This document shows positions 1-5,055 of a stretch of 5,088 bases of DNA, one piece after another. Origin of the DNA: an uncultured Atopobium sp. (GTDB lineage Bacteria > Actinomycetota > Coriobacteriia > Coriobacteriales > Atopobiaceae); the NCBI GenBank assembly GCA_916720015.1, contig CAKAPZ010000084.1, positions 1 to 5,088 on the forward strand, given 5' to 3'. Positions within the stretch are counted from its first letter, which is position 1. Every line of letters starts with the position of its first letter. Under the pieces are notes generated by a model. The model was not told where the DNA came from and did not search any database. It saw only the letters and a list, made by a program, of their open reading frames with translations. Both the position numbers and the translations under genes were made by a program.

Positions 1-2507
1 TAGGTGACATCATTGGTAAGCGTTGCGCCACCGTTGATGGTTGCAGGGGAGTTGCCTGCAACGTCGGTGAACCAGTAGTGGTAGTTGTGACCAATAACAA
101 TGCCAAAGAAGGTCATTGGATCATCCGCGTTGTCCAGAATGTGGTTCTCAAAAGTTGCAATATTTGTGTAGGCAGTATTGGTGTTAGAGCTGGTAGGACT
201 TGCAATTCCAGCAGTTGTAGCGCTTAGAGTGTTGCCGCTAAGGTTTTGAAGCAGTGCATTGATATTGGTCTGCTCAGCAACAGTTGGGTGAGTCTTGATA
301 GTTGCAACTTCTCCGCCGTTTGCATCGGTGGTGATGTCAAAGACATTTGGATTCTGCTTAAAGACGCTGTTTGCCGAGAAAGTACCACCATTTGCCGAGA
401 AGGACACGGTAAGGTGCTGCTCTTCCCACTCTGCATACAGATCAACAGTATCAGTACCTGCAGGAACAGCAAGGCTGGAATTAGCCGCTACCTCATCGCC
501 AGCGCCGTTTGCCTGAGTGGTCCAGCGCTTGAAGGTTTTACCTGCAATGTTGAAGTTGCTGTCGCGATTGTTAACGTCAGTGTTAGAAAGAACGTTAACG
601 GTGCGACCAGCGTTTGTAGCAACGCGTTCAATAACGGTAACGCCGTTGCCGTTGTGATATCTGACGTAGAGCCAAGAGGTGTTAGCTCTCCAGTGTGGAT
701 AGACCGTCATATCAGAGGTGACCTGGGTATCAGCGGTGAACTGGTGCTCTGTACCAGCGGCGTCGGTGTAGTACCAGCCGTCAAACTCCTGACCACTTGC
801 ATAAGGATCTGCAGGTAGGGTAGTGGAGCCGCCTGCTACAGAGGAAGCGGTTGCAAGAGAGTTGCCGCGCATAGCAAGAGCGGTCTTGTTGGCAGTAGTG
901 CCGTCAGCAAACGTTGGGTTGACGCCGGTAACGCCTGGGGTGTTGAGGTCAAAGGTAACGGTTGCTGCAGGTGCCCAAACGTGCTTCTGACCATCACTTG
1001 ATGCGTTAGTAACTGGGTAGGTGTAGGTTGCTCCGTTGGCATTAATGAGGCTCAGAGAGTTAGTTGATGGGTCAGCAAGGGTAAAGAGCGAGAGAACCTC
1101 GTTGCCGTTAGCTGCGCCGTTTGTAGGGATAGTGCTGCCAAAGCCACTGTTGTAGCTAGGTGCGTATTTGATCAGGTAAGAACCGCCAACAACGTTGTAG
1201 TTTTGACGAGTCTGGCCCGCGCCGTTATCAGAGTTCTTGGTAGCAGGGGTTTCTACCAGGCTGTTTCCGGTGAACTGGATAGAACCGTTAGTCTGTGCGC
1301 CAAAGAGAGCGCCAGAGTTACGACCGTCTCCCTTAATGGTGGAGTTGTTAATGATGACGTCACCTGTATTGACGTTAAGACCGCCAGTACCACCGTTAGT
1401 GAAGTTAAGGGTTGAGTTAGTAACGTTTACTGTTCCTCCAGCTACACCAACAGAAATACCAGAAGTTGAGCCGGCATTTGCATTGATGGTGGAGTTAACA
1501 ATGTTGGAAGAACCCTGAATGGTCATGCCCGTAGCGCCGTACCATGAAGGATTGATGGTCAGGGTTGAATCAGTCATGTTGAGCTGGTTGACATAGAAAG
1601 TCTGGCCAAAGCCCTCGACCTTAAGATCAGCATTTCGAAGGGTAAGATTACGAGCGTCATTCCAGGTACGAGCCTGGGAAGTTACGTTAATCGTAGCATT
1701 CTCAAAAGTAACGCCAGACTCAAAGAAGTTTGTATTGCTCTTATCATCTGCAGTGATGGTGACGCTGTTTTTGTTAGTGCTACCACTAACGGTTCCGCCA
1801 AGAGAAATACCACGAGTACCGCTGGAACCTGCGTTGTTTCTAAACACATAGGTACCATCGGTGATGGTTGAGCCATCTTCTGCAGTTAGAGCGGTTTTGA
1901 AGCCGGACATGGTAAGAGTACCAGTGCCGGTGAGTATTGAACCAGGAGAAAGAACCAGTCCGTCAATGCTGTTACCCGTGCCGGTAAGAGTTGCGCCTTC
2001 ATCCTCAATTTTGAGTGTGAGGCCAGAAGGAATAGTAACCGTAGAGGTCAAATTGAGGTTGCCCTTGAGGTGAATGGTGTTGATTGAAGAAGTTTCTCCC
2101 CATAGTTCCAGCGCTTTCTGGAGAGATTTAAGAGGATCTGAGCTGGAACCCTCGTTAGTATCGTTGCCGCTTGTTCCGTCTACCCAGAGCTCATTTGTGA
2201 TGTAAGAAAGGCTTCTGGTAACACGGCGAGAAGATCTTTCTGTAGGAGCGGTAGCTTGCTCGGAAGTTTGCTGGTTGGAAGTGGCTTCTGCGTTAGTGGT
2301 AGTTTCAGTTGAGGTTTCTGCTGTTGCTTCTGAAGTAGAAGCAGTTGCATCGCTTGTTTGAGCTGCTGCAACTTCTTGCGTCTGAGTTACCTCTTGAGTG
2401 CTAGCAATCTCTGCTAATGCTGAAGAAGGAACCAGCGAGAGTGCAAGCACCAAAGACATAGCTGTCTTAGCGCCTTTGCTTGCAAAATTCTTGTCTTTTC
2501 TTTCCAT
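1..2507 (-). CDS. Secreted beta-helix surface protein (adhesin-like) with InlB/Flg_new repeats, 3' end beyond window
   Basis: An uninterrupted minus-strand frame of 835 codons starts at the ATG at 2507-2505 and leaves the left edge (last full codon 5-3). The start has an AGGGG ribosome site at 2517-2513, five bases upstream. Domain order: signal peptide 1-32 (Lys/Arg n-region, hydrophobic core about 16-28, cleavage expected after A30-L31-A32); Ser/Thr/Ala/Glu/Gln linker 33-90; basic RSSRRVTR 91-98; beta-helix entry motif LWVDGTSGNDTNEG from 107; beta-helix rungs to about 440; then three InlB-B/Flg_new-type repeats from about 515, with landmarks FDGWYY (575-580), YPHW (603-606), FKRW (659-662) and YAEW (691-694). 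Such proteins are exported and usually cell-surface attached, serving in adhesion or matrix contact; the ligand here is unknown. The anchor (LPXTG or other) would lie outside the window. A polysaccharide lyase is possible from the fold, but I see no catalytic motif. It is divergent from the HD-domain gene. Confidence is high for the gene and architecture, low for the exact role. Confidence 0.93.
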   Translation of the reverse strand, partial: MERKDKNFASKGAKTAMSLVLALSLVPSSALAEIASTQEVTQTQEVAAAQTSDATASTSEATAETSTETTTNAEATSNQQTSEQATAPTERSSRRVTRSLSYITNELWVDGTSGNDTNEGSSSDPLKSLQKALELWGETSSINTIHLKGNLNLTSTVTIPSGLTLKIEDEGATLTGTGNSIDGLVLSPGSILTGTGTLTMSGFKTALTAEDGSTITDGTYVFRNNAGSSGTRGISLGGTVSGSTNKNSVTITADDKSNTNFFESGVTFENATINVTSQARTWNDARNLTLRNADLKVEGFGQTFYVNQLNMTDSTLTINPSWYGATGMTIQGSSNIVNSTINANAGSTSGISVGVAGGTVNVTNSTLNFTNGGTGGLNVNTGDVIINNSTIKGDGRNSGALFGAQTNGSIQFTGNSLVETPATKNSDNGAGQTRQNYNVVGGSYLIKYAPSYNSGFGSTIPTNGAANGNEVLSLFTLADPSTNSLSLINANGATYTYPVTNASSDGQKHVWAPAATVTFDLNTPGVTGVNPTFADGTTANKTALAMRGNSLATASSVAGGSTTLPADPYASGQEFDGWYYTDAAGTEHQFTADTQVTSDMTVYPHWRANTSWLYVRYHNGNGVTVIERVATNAGRTVNVLSNTDVNNRDSNFNIAGKTFKRWTTQANGAGDEVAANSSLAVPAGTDTVDLYAEWEEQHLTVSFSANGGTFSANSVFKQNPNVFDITTDANGGEVATIKTHPTVAEQTNINALLQNLSGNTLSATTAGIASPTSSNTNTAYTNIATFENHILDNADDPMTFFGIVIGHNYHYWFTDVAGNSPATINGGATLTNDVT
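3..965 (-). repeat. Three InlB-B / Listeria-Bacteroides (Flg_new) type repeats (codons about 515-835, third cut by edge)
   Basis: Repeat 1 (about 515-606) begins ATVTFDLN and ends FDGWYYTD ... TVYPHW. Repeat 2 (about 613-694) begins LYVRYHNGNG and ends KTFKRWTT ... VDLYAEW. Repeat 3 (about 698 to the edge) begins LTVSFSANGG, reaches YHYWFTD (810-815) and TLTNDVT, and should end in a [VY]YAxW motif a few codons beyond the window. These small beta-grasp-like modules are usual in secreted surface proteins of Listeria, Bacteroides and coriobacteria, between the functional N-terminal part and the anchor. Repeat 3 is unusually long because of a Ser/Thr/Asn-rich insertion. Confidence 0.8.
1188..2189 (-). 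repeat. Right-handed beta-helix region (codons about 107-440)
   Basis: The region opens with LWVDGTSGNDTNEG followed by DPLKSLQKALELW, a common N-terminal pattern of pectate-lyase-fold surface proteins. It continues as short beta-strand-like stretches rich in Gly, Asn, Ser and Thr. A register of Asn/Asp-[Ser/Ala]-[Thr/Asp]-[Ile/Leu] recurs at N270, N292, D313, N338, N364 and N388, at steps of 22, 21, 25, 26 and 24 residues. That is the expected length of one helix rung. The repeat is at protein level; DNA copies are diverged. The domain edges are approximate. Confidence 0.8.
2214..2507 (-). other. Signal peptide, low-complexity linker and basic junction of the surface protein
   Basis: Codons 1-98. 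Residues 1-15 carry five Lys and one Arg, followed by a hydrophobic core and SALA-E, a typical type I signal peptidase site after residue 32. Residues 33-90 are almost only Ser, Thr, Ala, Glu, Gln and Asn, with no Lys or Arg. Charge then switches to RSSRRVTR (91-98) just before the folded part. Similar acidic-to-basic switches occur in other Gram-positive surface proteins and may act as a flexible wall-spanning stalk. Processing at the basic cluster is only a possibility. Confidence 0.85.
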
Positions 2508-2512
2508 ACCTA

Positions 2513-2517
2513 CCCCT
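2513..2517 (-). promoter_or_regulatory. Ribosome binding site of the surface-protein gene
   Basis: Minus-strand AGGGG five bases before the ATG at 2507. It fixes the start of a frame that begins with a good signal peptide. It pairs with the usual anti-Shine-Dalgarno if one G-U wobble is allowed. Confidence 0.75.
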
Positions 2518-2559
2518 AACAAATAGTGAATACCCCAACAAAATTTGCAATTAAATCTT

Positions 2560-2589
2560 GTGCAAAAAGTGACGAATCACGAGAAGCAC
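2560..2589 (-). repeat. Nested inverted repeat in the surface-protein leader (hairpin or double operator)
   Basis: The layout is GTGC-N5-GTGA-cgaa-TCAC-N5-GCAC, symmetric over 30 bases. Read as minus-strand RNA it folds into a GUGA/UCAC stem capped by UUCG, a symmetric 5/5 internal loop and an outer GUGC/GCAC stem. It lies 53-82 bases upstream of the start codon, so it would fall in the 5' untranslated RNA of either promoter candidate. No U-tract follows directly, so it is not a normal terminator. It could instead be DNA with two inverted GTGC-N5-GTGA half-sites. Confidence 0.5.
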
Positions 2590-2624
2590 AATAGAACTAA
2601 ACGGTACAAATTTAGAGCATTTTT

Positions 2625-2669
2625 CGTATAGATAATTATCCATTATTTTGACAAAAATTATTGTCTCAA
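2625..2669 (-). promoter_or_regulatory. Candidate promoter(s) of the surface-protein gene
   Basis: Two overlapping sigma-A-like solutions on the minus strand. One is TTGAGA (2669-2664), 16 bases, AATAAT (2647-2642). The other is TTGTCA (2654-2649), 18 bases, TATACG (2630-2625). Either gives a leader of about 110-130 bases. The near-palindrome at 2650-2665 overlaps both. In such AT-rich DNA chance matches are common, so confidence is limited. Confidence 0.4.
2650..2665. promoter_or_regulatory. Candidate operator: 16-bp near-palindrome
   Basis: GACAAAAATTATTGTC, in which 7 of 8 base pairs are symmetric around a central AATT. It lies inside the candidate promoter of the surface-protein gene, overlapping the TTGTCA -35 box and the spacer of the alternative promoter. 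This is where a repressor would block transcription. The regulator is unknown. Confidence 0.4.
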
Positions 2670-2736
2670 CCAGCGATTTTTATAGTTTGAACACATTTCA
2701 AAAAATGCCTTTATCTCATGTTATATAAATAATTTA

Positions 2737-2751
2737 ATCAAAATATTTGAT
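2737..2751. repeat. Inverted repeat ATCAAA-ata-TTTGAT
   Basis: Perfect 6-bp arms with a 3-base spacer in the most AT-rich part of the divergent region. It sits 34 bases upstream of the candidate -35 box of the HD-domain gene, a position suited to an activator site, but chance is quite possible at this composition. Confidence 0.3.
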
Positions 2752-2784
2752 GCGTTCAGAAATGGCATTTAAATTGCACTATTT

Positions 2785-2813
2785 TTGACGATTTTCTCGA
2801 CATTTGTCATAAA
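2785..2813 (+). promoter_or_regulatory. Candidate promoter of the HD-domain gene
   Basis: TTGACG (2785-2790), 17-base spacer, CATAAA (2808-2813), with TG one base before the -10 box (extended -10). The -10 surroundings TTGTCATA also occur in the methyltransferase promoter at 3754-3761, which supports both. It would give a long leader of about 230 bases. I did not see a better promoter nearer the gene. Confidence 0.42.
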
Positions 2814-3040
2814 CGTGCAACGGATAAAAATTGCAAAGGAAATGTATTAAATTTTAAGACAAATGTGAGTTATGCGGAAACCAGATAGTGGAAGCAGATG
2901 GTTAACAAATTCATGAAATATGGAGTTCAAAATTTGTTGCCAAGAAAAGCTCTGTACACTAAGTAAGAGAGAATCAAGAGAGATTACTCCGCGCAAAAAA
3001 CGTAAAAAATGTGCGTGAAACCTTTTTGAATGTACTGAGT

Positions 3041-3045
3041 AGGGG
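3041..3045 (+). promoter_or_regulatory. Ribosome binding site of the HD-domain gene
   Basis: AGGGG three bases before the ATG at 3049, the same core as at the other two genes. The short spacing is slightly unusual, but no other in-frame start upstream is better. Confidence 0.6.
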
Positions 3046-3048
3046 ACT

Positions 3049-3693
3049 ATGAACTCAAAAATTATTGATGACGCTTTGGACTTTGTAAAAGAGGTCTTCT
3101 CCACAGATTTTAGTGGCCACGATTACTTCCACACGTTGCGTGTGTACAAAATGGCTGTAAGAATTGCGCAGGAGGAAGGAGCAAATCAAGAGATTGTTGC
3201 CCTTGCTGCGCTTTTGCACGATGTTGATGACATCAAGCTTTCTCCAGAGACGCATGAGCATAAGGATAGGGCCGTTGGTTTTCTGCGCCAGCATGCTGTC
3301 GACGAGGCCACTATCCAGGCCATTTGCGCCGCAATTGATGAGGTTTCTTTCTCAGGAACAGACTCGGTTGTTCCTTCAACGCTTGAAGGAATGTGTGTTC
3401 AGGATGCAGATCGCCTCGATGCGCTTGGAGCTGTTGGTATCGCACGTGCCTTTGCTTATGGAGGCAGTCACGGCCGTGCAATGTATGACCCCGATGAGCC
3501 GCCAACTCTCAACATGAGCGGCGAGGAGTATCACTCACACAAATCAACATCACTCAACCACTTCTACGAGAAGCTCTTTTTGCTGGCAGATATGATGAAT
3601 ACACGCAGCGGTAAAGAGCTAGGAAAAGCTCGCGAGAAGTACATGCGTGAGTATGTAGATGAATTTTTAGGCGAGTGGAACGGTGAACGCTAA
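3049..3693 (+). CDS. HD-domain phosphohydrolase, YpgQ/YedJ-like
   Basis: 214 residues, full length for this family. Metal-binding HD residues are visible in order: H28 in GHDYFHTLRV (23-32), the H57-D58 doublet in ALLHDVDD (54-61), and the distal Asp in CVQDADRLDALGAVGIARAF (116-135; D119 or D121). The C-terminal part STSLNHFYEKLFLLADMMNTRSGKELGKAREKYM is the helical tail typical of YpgQ/YedJ proteins. Bacillus YpgQ has been described as a metal-dependent nucleotide pyrophosphohydrolase (dNTP to dNMP plus pyrophosphate), so a nucleotide-pool housekeeping role is likely, but the substrate here is inferred. No signal peptide or membrane segment is present, so it is cytosolic. It is divergent from the surface-protein gene and 98 bases upstream of the first ATG (3792) of the methyltransferase gene. 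No terminator separates them, so some read-through is possible, but the downstream gene appears to have its own promoter. Confidence 0.93.
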   Translation: MNSKIIDDALDFVKEVFSTDFSGHDYFHTLRVYKMAVRIAQEEGANQEIVALAALLHDVDDIKLSPETHEHKDRAVGFLRQHAVDEATIQAICAAIDEVSFSGTDSVVPSTLEGMCVQDADRLDALGAVGIARAFAYGGSHGRAMYDPDEPPTLNMSGEEYHSHKSTSLNHFYEKLFLLADMMNTRSGKELGKAREKYMREYVDEFLGEWNGER

Positions 3694-3695
3694 CC

Positions 3696-3712
3696 TATAG
3701 TTTTTAGCTATA
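3696..3712 (+). promoter_or_regulatory. MET-box-like operator of a LysR-type methionine regulator
   Basis: TATAGTTTTTAGCTATA is a 17-bp near-palindrome starting two bases after the HD-gene stop codon. From memory, the MET-box recognised by MtaR/MetR/CmbR-type LysR regulators of streptococci and lactococci is TATAGTTTnAAACTATA. This site matches 14 of the 16 defined positions, differing at 3705 and 3707. It precedes a methionine-synthase-like gene, and its centre (3704) is about 66 bases upstream of the predicted start of transcription. The regulator gene is not in the window, so binding is inferred. Confidence 0.6.
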
Positions 3713-3734
3713 TGAATTAGTCAAGTATTTGTAT

Positions 3735-3763
3735 TTCACAAGTGAAGTGCTGATTGTCATACT
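3735..3763 (+). promoter_or_regulatory. Promoter of the MetE-like gene
   Basis: TTCACA (3735-3740), 17-base spacer, CATACT (3758-3763), with an extended -10 TG at 3755-3756. Transcription should start near 3770, giving a leader of about 25 bases, too short for a SAM or T-box riboswitch. The -35 box is overlapped by a TTCAC-aa-GTGAA inverted repeat (3735-3746). The -10 match is only moderate, as expected for an activator-dependent promoter. Confidence 0.55.
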
Positions 3764-3783
3764 GGTTTCTCGTAAGCAGTTCT

Positions 3784-3789
3784 AAGGGG
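3784..3789 (+). promoter_or_regulatory. Ribosome binding site choosing between two adjacent ATGs
   Basis: AAGGGG lies two bases before the ATG at 3792 and five bases before the ATG at 3795. The second gives normal spacing and is preferred. The two starts differ by one Met only. Confidence 0.6.
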
Positions 3790-3794
3790 TCATG

Positions 3795-4922
3795 ATGGCA
3801 ATCAAAAATGATAAAACTACTCCACATCGCTTTGATGTTGTTGGTAGCTTTCTTCGTCCAGAAAATCTCAAGCAAGCTCGTGTTCAGTTTGAAGCTGGTC
3901 AGATTGATGCTCACGAGTTAAAGCAAGTAGAGGACAAAGCTATTACAGAGCTTATCCAAAAGGAGAAGCAGGCTGGTCTCAAGGTTATTACTGACGGCGA
4001 GTTCAGACGTGCAACATGGTACCTCGATTTTATGTGGGCTTTTGAAGGTATTGGTCATGCGCCAACTAATACCGGCCTTCCTTTCCATGATGAGACTGCA
4101 AAGATTGACGACACATTCCTTGTAGGAAAAGTGGAGCTCACTAAAGAGCATCCGTTTATTGAGCACTTCCGTTTTGTCCAGCAGTTTGAGGACGAGACTA
4201 CCGTTGCCAAACTCACCATTCCTGCTCCTGCACAGTTTATTGAGCAGTTCATTATGCCAATGAATCGTGAGCAGACCGACAAGTACTATGCCAATGACCA
4301 GGAGCTTCTTGAAGATATTGTTGCTGGCTATGGTGTGTTTATTAAGCAGGCATATGCTGCAGGCTGCCGTAATCTTCAGCTTGATGACTGCTCATGGGGC
4401 GTGCTGGTTGACCCTCGTGCGGAGCTCTTCTTTGGTGCTGACCAGGAAGGTCTCAAGAAGATTAAGGCACTGCTCTTGGAGATTAACAATCGCGTCCTTG
4501 ATGCCGCACCAGCTGATCTGACTATTAACACACACGTTTGCCGTGGTAACTTCCACAGCACTTGGGCTTGCGAGGGTGGCTACGACGATGTGGCTGATGC
4601 CCTTCTTGCTCAAGAGCACGTAAACGCTTTCTTCTTAGAATTTGATGATCATCGCTCCGGTGGCTTTGAGCCCCTGGCTTCTGTTCCAGCTGGTAAAAAG
4701 GTTGTGCTTGGTCTGATCACCACCAAGCACGCCCAGCTGGAAGAGAAAGCCAAGGTTATCAAGCGTATTCATGAGGCGGCTCAATATGTGCCTTTGGAGA
4801 ACCTCTGTCTTTCTCCTCAGTGTGGCTTTGCTAGCTGCGAGATTGGTAACAAGCTTACCGAAGATGAGCAGTGGGCAAAGATTGCGCTGGTTAAAGAAAT
4901 TGCAGAAGAGGTTTGGGGCTAA
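3795..4922 (+). CDS. MetE C-terminal-like (cobalamin-independent methionine synthase family) methyltransferase, YxjG/YxjH-like
   Basis: 375 residues from the preferred ATG (376 from the ATG at 3792). It matches the single-barrel relatives of MetE such as Bacillus YxjG/YxjH, about half the length of full MetE. The N-terminus has FDVVGSFLRP (13-22), then ITDGEFRR (65-72). LQLDD (194-198) corresponds to the IQIDEP homocysteine-binding segment. Zinc ligands are in MetE order: H247 and C249 in NTHVC, E282 in FFLEFDD, C343 in LSPQCGF; the Glu-to-Cys spacing of 61 residues equals that in MetE. The expected reaction is methyl transfer to the thiol of homocysteine, making methionine in the cytosol. 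The methyl donor is uncertain because the N-terminal MetE half that helps bind methyl-tetrahydrofolate triglutamate is absent. An upstream MET-box-like site supports a methionine role, and a strong terminator ends the unit. Alternatives are other thiol methyltransferases of the same fold. Confidence 0.92.
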   Translation: MAIKNDKTTPHRFDVVGSFLRPENLKQARVQFEAGQIDAHELKQVEDKAITELIQKEKQAGLKVITDGEFRRATWYLDFMWAFEGIGHAPTNTGLPFHDETAKIDDTFLVGKVELTKEHPFIEHFRFVQQFEDETTVAKLTIPAPAQFIEQFIMPMNREQTDKYYANDQELLEDIVAGYGVFIKQAYAAGCRNLQLDDCSWGVLVDPRAELFFGADQEGLKKIKALLLEINNRVLDAAPADLTINTHVCRGNFHSTWACEGGYDDVADALLAQEHVNAFFLEFDDHRSGGFEPLASVPAGKKVVLGLITTKHAQLEEKAKVIKRIHEAAQYVPLENLCLSPQCGFASCEIGNKLTEDEQWAKIALVKEIAEEVWG

Positions 4923-4997
4923 ACATCAGCTGGTTTACGGTCTGTTTGCGACTCACTCGCCGTTTACCGAAGAGTTTCTGACTATGCGTTCTTCTCG

Positions 4998-5030
4998 ACT
5001 CCTGTCCACTAAAATGGACAGGAGTTTTTT
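4998..5030 (+). terminator. Rho-independent terminator of the MetE-like gene
   Basis: A perfect 11-bp stem ACTCCTGTCCA / TGGACAGGAGT (4998-5008 and 5015-5025) with a six-base loop, running into six T residues (5025-5030). It lies 75 bases after the stop codon. The minus strand has no T-tract after the stem, so it works in the plus direction only. Confidence 0.95.
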
Positions 5031-5055
5031 ATTGGAGCTAGACTTCGGAGGCAGT

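Larger units (their letters stand above)
2508..3048. other. Divergent AT-rich intergenic region
   Basis: It lies between the divergently transcribed surface-protein and HD-domain genes. By direct count about 172 of 541 bases are G or C (32%), with the lowest stretch at 2701-2760 (13 of 60). It contains the two ribosome sites at its ends, candidate promoters at 2625-2669 (minus) and 2785-2813 (plus), and inverted repeats at 2560-2589, 2650-2665 and 2737-2751. No convincing gene or structured RNA was recognised. Two tiny plus-strand frames around 2871-2966 lack ribosome sites. Confidence 0.85.

Noticed and set aside
246..818. Plus-strand 190-residue frame and several other short frames on both strands within 1-2507
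   Set aside because: They lie antisense or out of phase inside the surface-protein gene, which has a signal peptide, ribosome site and recognisable domains. They look like by-products of its biased codon pattern and have no recognisable domains.
2180..2371. Minus-strand Gln/Leu/Lys-rich frame
   Set aside because: It is the shifted reading of the Ser/Thr/Ala/Glu-rich linker of the surface protein.
2871..2966. Two tiny plus-strand frames joined by an ATGA overlap (14 and 17 codons) as a possible leader peptide
   Set aside because: Neither has a ribosome binding site or a telling amino-acid run, and no attenuator hairpin follows them.
2847..3104. Minus-strand 85-residue frame at the start of the HD-domain gene
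   Set aside because: It overlaps the HD-domain gene, spans its AT-rich leader and has no recognisable features.
3164..3517. Plus-strand 117-residue frame
   Set aside because: It lies fully inside the HD-domain gene in another phase and has no domain sense.
3696..3712. The inverted repeat read as a terminator of the HD-domain gene
   Set aside because: The stem is short and AT-rich with mismatches and has no T-tract after it; it fits an operator much better.
3694..3794. SAM (S-box) or T-box riboswitch before the MetE-like gene
   Set aside because: The gap is only about 100 bases and the predicted leader about 25; none of the conserved stems or an anti-terminator/terminator pair is visible.
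4923..4997. Gene or RNA element between the methyltransferase stop and the terminator
   Set aside because: No start with a ribosome site and no strong fold were seen; it reads as plain 3' untranslated sequence.
4998..5030. Terminator acting in both directions for convergent genes
   Set aside because: On the minus strand the stem is followed by CGAGAAG rather than a T-tract.
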